Under the pieces are notes generated by a model. The model was given only the letters and a program-made list of their open reading frames with translations, did not search any database and was not told where the DNA came from. 36,240 nucleotides of DNA, taken from assembly GCA_031081675.1 (NCBI GenBank), contig JAVHLZ010000024.1, positions 1 to 36,240 of the forward strand, in the 5' to 3' direction. The stretch is from Armatimonadota bacterium. Its GTDB lineage: Bacteria; Sysuimicrobiota; Sysuimicrobiia; Sysuimicrobiales; Kaftiobacteriaceae. Shown here one piece after another: positions 9,287-18,589 of this stretch (position 1 is the first letter of the stretch; the number at the start of each line of letters is the position of its first letter). The translations under genes and the position numbers were made by a program.

Positions 9287-9643
9287 TCAGGTCTTGTGGG
9301 GCATCCCGCGGCCCCGCCGGGGGACCGGCTGCACACAGACCTGCCCGTCGGCCACCTGGACCGGATACGTGTTGACCGGGATCACGGCCGGCAGGGACAG
9401 CACGCGCCCGGTGGGCAGGTGAAACCGCGACCCGTGCCGCGGACACGCCACGATGTCGCCGTACAGGGCCCCGCTGGCCAGCGACGCCTCCTCGTGGGTG
9501 CAGGTGTCGTCGATGGCGTAGTACGTCCCGCCCACGTTGAAGACCGCGATGCGCCGGCCCTCCAGCGTCACCACCCGGGCCGTGCCCGGGGGAATCTCGT
9601 CCACGGCCGCCACGGGCACGAATTCCGACGTCGCCCCGGTCAT
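9287..9643 (-). CDS. Rieske-type [2Fe-2S] ferredoxin in suf operon
   Basis: A 118-aa soluble protein made of one Rieske fold. Ligands are C48 and H50 (CTHEEASL) and C67 and H70 (CPRHGSRF), with 16 residues between H50 and C67, as in NirD/biphenyl-dioxygenase-type ferredoxins. It has no signal peptide or membrane anchor. Its ATG overlaps the sufD stop codon (ATGA), so translation is coupled to SufD. Rieske-like ferredoxins next to suf genes recur in several lineages and may donate electrons for cluster assembly, but that role is inference. Confidence 0.93.
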   Translation of the reverse strand: MTGATSEFVPVAAVDEIPPGTARVVTLEGRRIAVFNVGGTYYAIDDTCTHEEASLASGALYGDIVACPRHGSRFHLPTGRVLSLPAVIPVNTYPVQVADGQVCVQPVPRRGRGMPHKT

Positions 9644-10959
9644 GTCGCCATCTTGGCGCCGATCCGCTCGGCCAGCAGATCCCGCACCGGCGCCAGGGGC
9701 ACCCGGTCCAGCACCTCGGCGAAGAACCCCTCTACCACCATGCGCACCGCCTGGGAGCGGGTCAAGCCCCGGCTCATGAGGTAGAACAGGTGGTCCTCGC
9801 TGAGCCGGCTGGTGGCCGAGCCGTGGGTGCAGCGCAGGTCGTTGGCCATGATCTCCAGATTGGGGATGCTGTCGGCCTTGGCCCCCTCGCTGAGGATGAG
9901 GTTCCGGTTGGCCTGGAAGGCGTTGGTTTTCTGCGCCCCGTAGTGGACCCGGATCAGCCCCGAGAAGATGCTGTGGGCGCGGTCCCGCACGGCGTTCTTG
10001 AACAGGAGGTCGGAGAGGGTATGGGGTGCCCGGTGCTCCTGGAGGGTGCGGATGTCCACGTGCTGCCCGTCGTCCCCGAACACCACCCCCAGCATCTCCG
10101 CGCTGGCCCCCGGCCCCGCCAGGATCGACTCCACCCGCATCTTGAGGACCCGTCCCCCCAGGGCCGCCTGCAGGGTGTGCAGGGTGCTGTCCCGGCCCAG
10201 GACCGCCCGCAGGATCCCGACCTCGCGGACATGGGGACCGGCCACGTGCAGCGTCACCAGCCGCACCTGGGCGCCGTCGCCCAGGATGACCTCGGCGACC
10301 GGCAGGGCCAGGGCGGCCCACTCGCCCGCCCCGGACCCGGTGGCGGCCATCACGGTCACCCGGCTGCCCCGCCCCGCCACCACCAGAAGGTGGGGGGCCA
10401 GGGCCAGGCGGTCGCCGTCGATCCACGTCGCCACCAGGACGGGCTCGGCGACCTCGACGCCGTCGGGGACGACCAGCGCGGGGCCTCCGGTCCGGGCGGC
10501 GGCGTGGAGGGCGGTCACGTAGCCCTCCTGGGGGCGGACGGCCTCGGTCATGAGCCACCGGCGCACCAGGTCGGCGTGGGCGTGCGCGGCCGCGGACAGG
10601 TCGGCGGCGACGACCCCCCGGGCGGCCAGATCGGGGGACAGGTCCGCGCGCACGAGACGGCTGTTGCGGTACACCAGCACGGCAGCCGGCGACGGCCACC
10701 GGCCCAGCACGTCCTCCAGGGCGGCGGGGAGAGGGCCGGAGGGCTCGGGTCCGCCCAGGTGCAGACCGTCCAGGGACAGGATCCCCGGATCGGTGCGCCG
10801 CCACTCCTCGTCGGTGGGCGACGGAGGCGGGAGGCTCCCCAGAAGGTCCCAGGCCGCCAGCCGCGCCTCCCGCAGCCAGGCGGGCTCGTCCAGGCGCGCC
10901 GCCAGCGACAGGATGGCGTCGCGCGCGACAGGGATGACCGGCGTCGTCCTCTCGCCCAT
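9640..10959 (-). CDS. sufD: SufD, Fe-S scaffold complex subunit
   Basis: A 439-aa SufB/SufD-family beta-helix protein that pairs with SufB and the SufC ATPase. The conserved C-terminal half is clear: QTKNAFQANRNLILSEGAKADSIPNLEI matches the family pattern (seen around residues 325-355), followed by [23 protein letters not shown]. The N-terminal third is divergent, as usual for SufD. The ATG begins 1 nt after the sufB stop and has only a weak ribosome site, which suggests translational coupling. It ends by overlapping the Rieske gene. Confidence 0.94.
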   Translation of the reverse strand: MGERTTPVIPVARDAILSLAARLDEPAWLREARLAAWDLLGSLPPPSPTDEEWRRTDPGILSLDGLHLGGPEPSGPLPAALEDVLGRWPSPAAVLVYRNSRLVRADLSPDLAARGVVAADLSAAAHAHADLVRRWLMTEAVRPQEGYVTALHAAARTGGPALVVPDGVEVAEPVLVATWIDGDRLALAPHLLVVAGRGSRVTVMAATGSGAGEWAALALPVAEVILGDGAQVRLVTLHVAGPHVREVGILRAVLGRDSTLHTLQAALGGRVLKMRVESILAGPGASAEMLGVVFGDDGQHVDIRTLQEHRAPHTLSDLLFKNAVRDRAHSIFSGLIRVHYGAQKTNAFQANRNLILSEGAKADSIPNLEIMANDLRCTHGSATSRLSEDHLFYLMSRGLTRSQAVRMVVEGFFAEVLDRVPLAPVRDLLAERIGAKMAT

Positions 10960-10960
10960 C

Positions 10961-12367
<1,407 letters not shown>

Positions 12368-12384
12368 CGGCTCCCTCCCCCGGT

Positions 12385-13215
12385 TCAGTGGGCGACCCAG
12401 AACACCTTGCCAGCCCGGCGGACGGCGCCCGAGGTGGCCACTTCAGCGGCCACCACGTCCACCTGGGCCTTGATCCCCTCGTACCCGGCCTGCTCCAGCT
12501 CGTCGGCCAATTCGGGGCCGCCCGAGACCACGATGCGCCCGTCAAACATCACGTGGACCTGGGACGGCCGGATGTACTGGAGGATCCGGGAGTAGTGGGT
12601 GATCACCAGGATCCCCAGGTGCCCCCGGGCCTGCTCGAACATCCGGCTCACCCCTTCGGCCACCACCTTCACCGAGTCGATGTCCAGCCCCGAGTCGGTC
12701 TCGTCCAGGATGGCAATCTCGGGCTCCAGCAGGGCCATCTGCAGGATCTCGGCCCGCTTCTTCTCGCCCCCGCTGAACCCCTCGTTCACGTAGCGGGCGA
12801 CGATGTCGGGCTCGATCCGCAGGTCCTGGAGTTTCTGGCGCAGCAGTTTCTGAAACTCCCCCACCGGCATCAACTCCTTCTGGTACCCCCGGCGGGCGGA
12901 GACGGCGGTGCGCAGGAAGCTGCTCATGGTCACGCCGGGAATGGCCACCGGGTACTGGAAGGCGATGAACAGGCCCTTGCGGGCCCGTTCGTCGGGCGGC
13001 ATCGCCAGCAGGTCCTCACCCTTGAACAGCACTTCCCCGCGCACCACCTGGTAGAAGGGGTTGCCCATCAGGACGTTGGCCAGGGTGGACTTGCCCGACC
13101 CGTTGGGCCCCATCAGGGCGTGAATCTCGCCCCGGTTGAGGCTCAGCGTCACCCCCTTGAGGATCACCTTGTCCTCCACCTGCACGGTCAGATCCCGGAT
13201 CTCCAGGTCAGCCAT
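12385..13215 (-). CDS. sufC: SufC, Fe-S assembly ATPase
   Basis: A 276-aa ABC-type ATPase that energises the SufBCD scaffold. Walker A is GPNGSGKS (residues 36-43), the signature is FSGGEKKR, and Walker B is [13 protein letters not shown], the SufC-typical form; the H-loop is VITHYSRIL. The ATG at 13215 has GGAGG 5-6 nt upstream. The gene is about 25 residues longer at the C-terminus than E. coli SufC ([14 protein letters not shown] tail). It is the first gene of the suf operon. Confidence 0.97.
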   Translation of the reverse strand: MADLEIRDLTVQVEDKVILKGVTLSLNRGEIHALMGPNGSGKSTLANVLMGNPFYQVVRGEVLFKGEDLLAMPPDERARKGLFIAFQYPVAIPGVTMSSFLRTAVSARRGYQKELMPVGEFQKLLRQKLQDLRIEPDIVARYVNEGFSGGEKKRAEILQMALLEPEIAILDETDSGLDIDSVKVVAEGVSRMFEQARGHLGILVITHYSRILQYIRPSQVHVMFDGRIVVSGGPELADELEQAGYEGIKAQVDVVAAEVATSGAVRRAGKVFWVAH

Positions 13216-13269
13216 GGCCCCTCCGGACTCACGCGATTCTCGACTGTTTCGCTCAACAACTCCAGGCCC

Positions 13270-13298
13270 ATTCTGGCATGAGGGGGAGGACGTGTCAA
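13270..13298 (-). promoter_or_regulatory. Sigma-70-type promoter of the suf operon
   Basis: On the minus strand TTGACA (13293-13298) is followed by exactly 17 nt and CAGAAT (13270-13275). The -35 is a perfect consensus and overlaps the stop codon of the upstream deaminase gene. Transcription would begin near 13263, giving a ~48-nt leader before sufC that is distinctly AT-richer than its surroundings. Confidence 0.65.
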
Positions 13299-14344
13299 GA
13301 AAGCCCCGTGCGGGCATCGGAGGCCAGGGCGGCCCCCAGCGACGACTCGATCTCCGCCACCAGACCCGCGCGCTCGGCGGGCGGGAGAAAGGCGGCACGG
13401 GCGGCCTGCAGGATCAGGCCCGCCACGCCCTCCGGCCCCAACCGGCACGCGGAGGCCACCAGGGCCAGCTCGCGGGAGATGTCCGTGCCCAGCAGCAGGG
13501 GATCGTCGCTGCTCACCGTCACCGGCACGCCGGCCGCCAGCAGGCGGCCCACCGGGTGGGACGACGGCGAGGCGCACAGTCCCAGGGCGATGTTGCTGGT
13601 GGGGCAGACCTCCAGGGTCACCTGCCGCTCGCGCAACAGCTCCAGCAGGTCGGGGTCCTCGGCAGCGCGGATCCCGTGGCCGATGCGGTGGGCCCCCAGC
13701 TGGTAGACGGCGGTCCAGACGCTGGCCGGGCCGGAGAACTCGCCGGCGTGCACGGTGATCCCCAGCCCGCCGTCCCGCGCCACATCCATGGCCCGGGCGA
13801 ACAGCGCCGGGGGAAAGTTCTCCTCGTCGCCGGCGAGGTCCACCCCCACCACCCCACAGTCCCGGCACGCGAGGGCCTCCCGCACCCGGCGCACCGCCTC
13901 CTCCGGACCCCGCTCGCGGACCACGGTCACCACGATGCCGCACCGGACGCCCGTCTCCGCGGCCGCCCGCTGCCGCGCCCGGGCCATGGCCTCCAGCATG
14001 GGCCGGATCCCCAGCCGCTCAAAGCCGCGCCGCCCCCCCACCCGCACCTCCAGGTACCGGACGTGGTGGGCGGCCGCCTCCCGGAGCAGCTCCGCCGTGA
14101 TGGCCTCGATGTTCTCGGCGGTGTACAGCTCGTCGGGAATTCCCGCCCGGCTGAGGTGGCGGATCCTGCGCAGCCGATCGTACCCGGAAAAGCGCGCGGG
14201 ATCCGCCACCAGGGCCGCCGCCGGCCGGCCGGCCTCCCCGGATCGGCGGGCGAGGCGGCGCAGCCTCAGCGACGTCTCCAGGTGAAGGTGGAGCTCGACC
14301 TTGGGAAGCTGACGGATGACGTCGGTGGTAGCCGGATCTGTCAC
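13295..14344 (-). CDS. Adenosine deaminase-family metal-dependent hydrolase
   Basis: A 349-aa TIM-barrel deaminase. Zinc ligands and catalytic motifs are visible: H19-x-H21 in KVELHLHLETSL, HAGE, the HRIGHGIRA loop with its catalytic His, LEVCPTSN, and the C-terminal VSSDDPLL. This set fits adenosine deaminase, adenine deaminase and 6-aminodeoxyfutalosine deaminase (menaquinone pathway); the HLHLE and LEVCPTSN forms leave the substrate open. I chose the GTG at 14344 because the TATAAT at 14373-14378 would start transcription about 22 nt before it, and an upstream in-frame ATG at 14373 lies within that box. It ends in the suf promoter. Confidence 0.88.
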   Translation of the reverse strand: MTDPATTDVIRQLPKVELHLHLETSLRLRRLARRSGEAGRPAAALVADPARFSGYDRLRRIRHLSRAGIPDELYTAENIEAITAELLREAAAHHVRYLEVRVGGRRGFERLGIRPMLEAMARARQRAAAETGVRCGIVVTVVRERGPEEAVRRVREALACRDCGVVGVDLAGDEENFPPALFARAMDVARDGGLGITVHAGEFSGPASVWTAVYQLGAHRIGHGIRAAEDPDLLELLRERQVTLEVCPTSNIALGLCASPSSHPVGRLLAAGVPVTVSSDDPLLLGTDISRELALVASACRLGPEGVAGLILQAARAAFLPPAERAGLVAEIESSLGAALASDARTGLS

Positions 14345-14372
14345 ACCATGCCGCCCTGGACGTGGTGGGCAC

Positions 14373-14378
14373 ATTATA
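14373..14378 (-). promoter_or_regulatory. TATAAT -10 box of the deaminase gene
   Basis: A perfect TATAAT on the minus strand lies 28 nt before the GTG at 14344. No -35 consensus is seen; the upstream 45 nt are pure pyrimidine on this strand. In DNA of this GC content the perfect hexamer is unlikely by chance. Confidence 0.5.
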
Positions 14379-14422
14379 AGAAAGGGAAGAGGGAAGAAGG
14401 AAGAGGGAAGAGGGAAGAAGGA
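14378..14422 (+). repeat. 45-nt homopurine tract, AGAGGGAAG units
   Basis: The plus strand is uninterrupted A/G for 45 nt, built of imperfect GGGAAGA / GGAAGAGGG tandem units. It lies between the TATAAT of the deaminase gene and the end of the 63-aa gene, and is a simple-sequence, potentially triplex-forming tract. Confidence 0.75.
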
Positions 14423-14430
14423 TGGGCCCT

Positions 14431-14622
14431 CTACAGACGGAGGATCTCCTGGACGCGGCGCTCCAGGGCGTCCAGCGCCTCCCGCAGGCGCGCGTGGTCG
14501 GCGGCCTGCTCGGGGGTAAGGGGTTCGACGGCTGTCTCGTCCAGCACCCGCCGCAGCGTCTGCAGGTGTGCCCGGACCCGGTCCACCAGATCGGGGGCGG
14601 ACGAACCCACCGGTGTCGTCAT
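14431..14622 (-). CDS. Small helical hypothetical protein (63 aa)
   Basis: I do not recognise this protein. It is 63 aa, strongly helical, rich in Leu, Arg, Glu and Ala with heptad-like spacing (VRAHLQTLRRVLDE and LREALDALERRVQEIL), so a short coiled-coil or helical hairpin is likely. It has no cysteine, signal peptide or membrane segment. The ATG at 14622 has GGAG 6 nt upstream; a GTG at 14637 is an alternative. It is transcribed away from the E1alpha gene, and the ~100-nt divergent region between them is AT-rich around 14640-14656. Confidence 0.6.
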   Translation of the reverse strand: MTTPVGSSAPDLVDRVRAHLQTLRRVLDETAVEPLTPEQAADHARLREALDALERRVQEILRL

Positions 14623-14720
14623 CTTGGTCTCCACCACCCCGTATGATAATATTAGTGCCGTTACGTGCCACGCTATCCTGTTGTCGTCCCGGAGACCTGC
14701 CCTGACGGGTGATCTGCGCC

Positions 14721-15767
14721 ATGGCTGACGCGCCGCGCGCCGAGGGGCCGCGCCCGACCCGGACGGTACCTGCTCGGGCGGCCGACCGCGAAGAGCTCGC
14801 GGAGGCGGTCGAGTGGTACGCCCGGATGGTCCTGGCCCGGCGGTTCGAGGATGAGGCCGAGCGCCAGTTCCGCCGGGGACGCATCGGCGGCTACCTCCAT
14901 CTGTACAGCGGGCAGGAGGCGGTGGCGGCGGGGTTTCTCAGCGTCCTGCGGGACGACGATATTTTCTTCACCGGCTATCGGGACCACGCCCACGCCCTGT
15001 TCCGGGGGGCCTCCCCCGGAGCCGTGATGGCCGAGCTGTTCGGGAAGACCACGGGGCTGGCCAAGGGCAAGGGAGGGTCCATGCACCTGTTTGACGTGGC
15101 CCGGGGGTTTTACGGCGGCTACGGCATCGTGGGCGGCCACATCCCCCTGGCCACCGGCGCCGCCTACGCCCTGCGCTACCGCGGGACCGACCGGGTCTGC
15201 CTGTGCTTTTTGGGGGACGGGGCCATGAACAGCGGGGCCTTCCACGAGCCCCTGAACATGGCCGGCCTGTGGGGGCGCGAGGGGCTCTGCCCCATCGTCT
15301 ACATCGTGGAGAACAACCAGTATGCCATGGGCACGTCGGTGGAGCGGTCCTCGGCGGTCACGGATCTCGCCAGCCGGTTCGCCGCGTACGCCATTGAGGC
15401 TGAGCGGGCGGACGGGATGGACTTCCTCGGCGTGCGGCGCCTGGCGCAGCGGGTCGTGGCCCGGGTGCGCGAGAGCGGCCGCCCCTACGCGGTGGAGATG
15501 CTGACCTACCGGTTTGCCGGGCACGGCGCGGCCGACCTGTTCCAGCCCTACCGCACCAAGGAGGAAGTGGCGCAGGCGCGTCAGCGGGACCCGATCCTGC
15601 TCCTCGAGCAGCGCCTGCGGTCGGCGGGGCTGCTGGACGACGCGGCGGTCCGGCGCATCCACGACGAGGCCGAGCGGGAGGTCCTGGAGGCCGTGCGCTT
15701 CGCCGAGAACAGTCCGGCCCCTCCCCCGGAGGAGCTCTACACGGACGTCTACGGAGGGCCATGGTAA
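14721..15767 (+). CDS. pdhA: 2-oxoacid (pyruvate) dehydrogenase E1 alpha subunit
   Basis: A 348-aa TPP-dependent E1alpha. The thiamine-diphosphate motif starts at GDGAMNSGAFHEPLNMA (G165-D166-G167) and ends with ENNQYAMGT (N198-N199). YRDHAHALFRG and KGKGGSMHLFD mark the family. It forms the alpha2beta2 E1 with the next gene and decarboxylates a 2-oxoacid onto the E2 lipoyl group. Pyruvate is the most likely substrate; acetoin or branched-chain 2-oxoacids cannot be excluded. I prefer the ATG at 14721 (GGTGAT 8-9 nt upstream) to the GTG at 14709. Confidence 0.92.
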   Translation: MADAPRAEGPRPTRTVPARAADREELAEAVEWYARMVLARRFEDEAERQFRRGRIGGYLHLYSGQEAVAAGFLSVLRDDDIFFTGYRDHAHALFRGASPGAVMAELFGKTTGLAKGKGGSMHLFDVARGFYGGYGIVGGHIPLATGAAYALRYRGTDRVCLCFLGDGAMNSGAFHEPLNMAGLWGREGLCPIVYIVENNQYAMGTSVERSSAVTDLASRFAAYAIEAERADGMDFLGVRRLAQRVVARVRESGRPYAVEMLTYRFAGHGAADLFQPYRTKEEVAQARQRDPILLLEQRLRSAGLLDDAAVRRIHDEAEREVLEAVRFAENSPAPPPEELYTDVYGGPW

Positions 15768-15887
15768 GCAGGGGGCGGTGAAACGACCGATTCGCCCCCC
15801 GTTTCACCGATTCGACGGTTCAACGACTCAACGATTGACGGTATCAACCCGTCCGATTCTCATGCGTCCCCTCTCGCGGGTGCGGCG
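15768..15887 (+). repeat. Structured 120-nt spacer inside the PDH operon
   Basis: A perfect 10-bp inverted repeat, CGGTGAAACG (15776-15785) with its complement (15800-15809), contains the first of two direct 9-nt copies of ACCGATTCG (15786-15794, 15806-15814). Several TCAACGA-like units follow. No T-tract follows the hairpin, so it is not a simple terminator. It may be a mobile or repetitive linker or an RNA-processing site; function is unknown. Confidence 0.5.
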
Positions 15888-16871
15888 ATGGCCGAACTGA
15901 CCTACCGCGACGCCCTGCGCTCCACCCTCATCGAGGAGATGGACCGCGACCCGTCGGTCGTCCTCCTGGGGGAGGACATCGGCGTCTACCAGGGCACCTT
16001 CCGGGTGACCGCCGACCTGCTGTCCCGCTACGGCCCCCGGCGGGTCATCGACACCCCCATCTCCGAGCTCGGCTTCGTCGGCGCCGCGATCGGCATGGCG
16101 ATGCTGGGCCTGCGGCCGGTGGTGGAGGTCATGACCTGGAACTTCTCCCTGCTGGCCATGGACCAGATCGTCAACAACGCGGCCAAGGTGCGGTACTTCT
16201 CCGGCGGCCAGGTGGACGTGCCGCTGGTCATCCGGGGCCCCAACGGCGCCGGCGTGCAGCTGTCGGCCCAGCACTCCCAGAGCCTGGAGGCCACCTACGC
16301 CCACTTCCCGGGCCTGTACGTGGTCGCACCCGCCACCCCGGCTGACGCCCGGGGGCTGCTGCGCACCGCCATCCGCGGGCGGGATCCGGTCATCTTCCTG
16401 GAAAACGCCGCCCTGTACGGCATCAAGGGGGAGGTCCCCGACGATCCGGAGTTCGCCCTGCCCTTCGGGAAGGCGGAGGTGGTCCGGCCGGGACGGGATG
16501 TCACCGTGGTGGCCTACAGCCGCATGCTGCACCTGGCCCTGGCGGCCGCCGACCACCTGGCCCGGGACGGGGTGGAGGCCGAGGTGATCAACCTGCGGAC
16601 GCTGCGGCCTCTGGACGCCGCCACCCTGGCCGAGTCGGTCTCCCGCACCCACCGGGCGGTGGTGGTCCAGGAGCAGTGGAAGCCCTTCGGCGCCGCCGCC
16701 GAGATCGCCATGCGGATCTACGAGGAGGCCTTCGACGAGCTGGACGCCCCCATCGAGCGGGTCACCGGCGCGGACGTGCCGATGCCCTATGCGCGCACCC
16801 TGGAGCTGCTGGCCCTGCCCGCCGAGGATGACATCGTCCGCGCCGTGCGGCGGGCGCTGGGGCGGGAGTGA
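15888..16871 (+). CDS. pdhB: 2-oxoacid (pyruvate) dehydrogenase E1 beta subunit
   Basis: A 327-aa E1beta, full length. Family markers are LLGEDIGVYQGTFRVT, RVIDTPISELGFVGAAIGMA, the AKVRYFSGGQVDVPLVIRGP segment, QHSQSLEATYAHFPGLYVV, and the C-terminal VVVQEQWKPFGAAAEIA. It supplies part of the TPP pocket together with the alpha subunit. The ATG follows a spacer with inverted and direct repeats and has only a weak GGGTGCGG ribosome site. The E2 gene begins 77 nt later. Confidence 0.95.
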   Translation: MAELTYRDALRSTLIEEMDRDPSVVLLGEDIGVYQGTFRVTADLLSRYGPRRVIDTPISELGFVGAAIGMAMLGLRPVVEVMTWNFSLLAMDQIVNNAAKVRYFSGGQVDVPLVIRGPNGAGVQLSAQHSQSLEATYAHFPGLYVVAPATPADARGLLRTAIRGRDPVIFLENAALYGIKGEVPDDPEFALPFGKAEVVRPGRDVTVVAYSRMLHLALAAADHLARDGVEAEVINLRTLRPLDAATLAESVSRTHRAVVVQEQWKPFGAAAEIAMRIYEEAFDELDAPIERVTGADVPMPYARTLELLALPAEDDIVRAVRRALGRE

Positions 16872-16948
16872 AAGTTGGAGGTGGAAGGTACAGAGGTCGG
16901 GCCTGTGTGCGTGACGCTGTCAACCTCTGAGGGTCGCGGGAGCCTGCG

Positions 16949-18157
16949 ATGGCCGAAGTGATCATGCCCAAGATGGGCGACGCCATGACCGAGGGGCGGA
17001 TCGTCCGCTGGAAGAAGCGGCCCGGGGAGCCGGTCGCCCGGGGAGACCCCCTGGCCGAGATCGAAACCGACAAGGTCAACGTGGACATCGAGGCCGAGGA
17101 GGCCGGCGTCCTGCTCCAGATCCTGGTGGAGGAAGGCCAGTCGGCGCCGGTGGGCGCGCCCATCGCCATCATCGGCGCCGCCGGAGAGGAGATTCCAACC
17201 GCCGCCGCCCGCCCCTCCCCCCCGGCGGCCGCGCCGGCCCCCGCCCCCGCACCGGCGGCGCCGTCCCCTGCCCCTCCCGTCCCCGCGGGTGCCAGGGCGG
17301 AGCGGGTGAAAGCGTCCCCGCTGGCCCGCAAGCTGGCCGAGGAGCACGGCATCGACCTGACGCAGGTCCGCGGCACCGGCCCCGGGGGACGGATCACGCG
17401 GGAGGATGTGGAAGCCGCCATCGCCGCCGCGGCCCGACCGGCCGCCCCGGCGCCCGCCGCCGACTACGAGGTCCTGCCCCTGACCCGCATCCGCCAGACC
17501 ATCGCCCGGCGGATGACCGAGAGCACGCAGCAGGCGCCCCACTTCTACATCACCATGGAGGTGGTGATGGATGAGGCGCTGCGGCTGCGCCAGCATCTCA
17601 ACCAGGCCCTGGGCGCCACCCCGCCGGTGTCGGTGAACGACTTGGTGCTGAAGGCCGTGGCCCTGGCGCTGCGGGCGCACCCCGCCCTCAACAGCGCCCT
17701 GGTGGAGGGGGCGATCCGGCGGTACCGGCGGGTGAACCTGGCCGTCGCGGTGGCGCTGCCCGAGGGGCTGATCGCGCCGGTGGTGCATGACTGCGACCGG
17801 CTGTCGCTGACCGAGATCGCGGCGCGGACCACCGAGCTGGGCGAGCGGGCGCGCAGCGGGCGCCTGCGCCCCGAGGACTACGAGGGCGGCACCTTCACCG
17901 TGAGCAACCTGGGCATGTTCGGCGACGTGGACAGCTTCGCGGCCATCATCAACCCGCCCCACGCCGGCATCCTGGCCGTGGGCCGGGCGCTGCCCCGCCC
18001 GGTGGTGCGGGACGGCCAGATCGTCCCGGCCACCACCATGAAGGTCACCCTCTCGGCCGACCACCGGGTGACCGACGGCGCGGAGGCCGCCCGGTTCCTG
18101 GCCGAGGTCAAGAGGCTGCTGGAAAATCCCCTGCTGCTGGTGCTCGACAGACGTTGA
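16949..18157 (+). CDS. pdhC: 2-oxoacid dehydrogenase E2 (dihydrolipoyl acyltransferase)
   Basis: A 402-aa E2 with one lipoyl domain (residues 1-76, lipoyl-lysine K42 in ETDKVNVDIE), an Ala/Pro linker (about 84-112), a peripheral subunit-binding domain (SPLARKLAEEHGIDL...GRITREDVEAA, about 117-152), and a C-terminal catalytic domain (about 172-402). Catalytic H372 and D376 are present in SADHRVTDGAEAA. TVSNLGMFGDVDSFAAIINPP is the family hallmark. No E3 (dihydrolipoamide dehydrogenase) gene follows, so E3 must be encoded elsewhere. The stop codon lies inside the stem of the operon terminator. Confidence 0.95.
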   Translation: MAEVIMPKMGDAMTEGRIVRWKKRPGEPVARGDPLAEIETDKVNVDIEAEEAGVLLQILVEEGQSAPVGAPIAIIGAAGEEIPTAAARPSPPAAAPAPAPAPAAPSPAPPVPAGARAERVKASPLARKLAEEHGIDLTQVRGTGPGGRITREDVEAAIAAAARPAAPAPAADYEVLPLTRIRQTIARRMTESTQQAPHFYITMEVVMDEALRLRQHLNQALGATPPVSVNDLVLKAVALALRAHPALNSALVEGAIRRYRRVNLAVAVALPEGLIAPVVHDCDRLSLTEIAARTTELGERARSGRLRPEDYEGGTFTVSNLGMFGDVDSFAAIINPPHAGILAVGRALPRPVVRDGQIVPATTMKVTLSADHRVTDGAEAARFLAEVKRLLENPLLLVLDRR

Positions 18158-18216
18158 GGGTTGAAGGTCCAAGGTTACAACCTTCAATCTCCCACCTTCA
18201 ACCTTCAACGCTTTTT
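18152..18216 (+). terminator. Intrinsic terminator of the PDH operon
   Basis: The arms 18152-18168 and 18194-18210 form a 17-bp stem with one G-U pair; a smaller AAGGTT/AACCTT hairpin sits in the loop, and TTTTT follows at 18212-18216. The stem is made of TTGAAGG/CCTTCAA units (18161, 18181, 18195, 18202) and includes the E2 stop codon TGA. Confidence 0.75.
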
Positions 18217-18491
18217 CATGCAAGGTGCTCCCGGATCAGACGCTCCGCCTGCGCCACGATCGTCCCCCAGTCCGCCCCCGGGGCGCGGGTGAGGGTGATG
18301 AAGTCGTTGAGGATGAAGACCTGGACGACGCCGGGGATGGCCAGCAGGGACGCGGCCAGGGGCGACGCGGCGGCATCCTCGGCGGTCCGGTACGTCTGGC
18401 TGCGCCCCTCGGTGAGGCGCCGGTTGACCACAAACTTCAGCGCGTTGACATTGGGCGTGGGCTGGACGTCGACGGTCAGGGGGTCAGCCAC
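18216..18491 (-). CDS. Nfu/NifU N-terminal-domain protein
   Basis: A 91-aa stand-alone Nfu N-terminal domain: VQPTPNVNALKFVVNRRL, a central AASPLAASLLAIPGVVQVF, and LNDFITLTRAPGADWGTIV match the domain found before the thioredoxin-like NifU C-terminal domain in mitochondrial and bacterial Nfu. The CxxC-bearing C-terminal domain is absent, and the protein has no cysteine, so it cannot by itself hold a cluster. I chose the GTG at 18491 with GGGAGG upstream. It converges on the PDH operon; its stop codon overlaps the terminator T-run. Role in Fe-S handling is inference. Confidence 0.85.
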   Translation of the reverse strand: MADPLTVDVQPTPNVNALKFVVNRRLTEGRSQTYRTAEDAAASPLAASLLAIPGVVQVFILNDFITLTRAPGADWGTIVAQAERLIREHLA

Positions 18492-18589
18492 GGGCACTCG
18501 CCTCCCGACGGTGTCGGCCGGCGGGCACCGGCCTGCCGGTCCGGCCTCCACGGTACCGCACGCCGGCGGAAGCGGCAAGCGCACGCCCG

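Noticed and set aside
14641-14670. TGGCACG on the minus strand upstream of the 63-aa gene as a sixth sigma-54 promoter
   Set aside because: The GG-to-GC spacing is one base short and the TTGC element is absent.
18161-18208. TTGAAGG units as a small CRISPR-like array
   Set aside because: The units are 7 nt, in both orientations, without regular spacers; they form a terminator stem.
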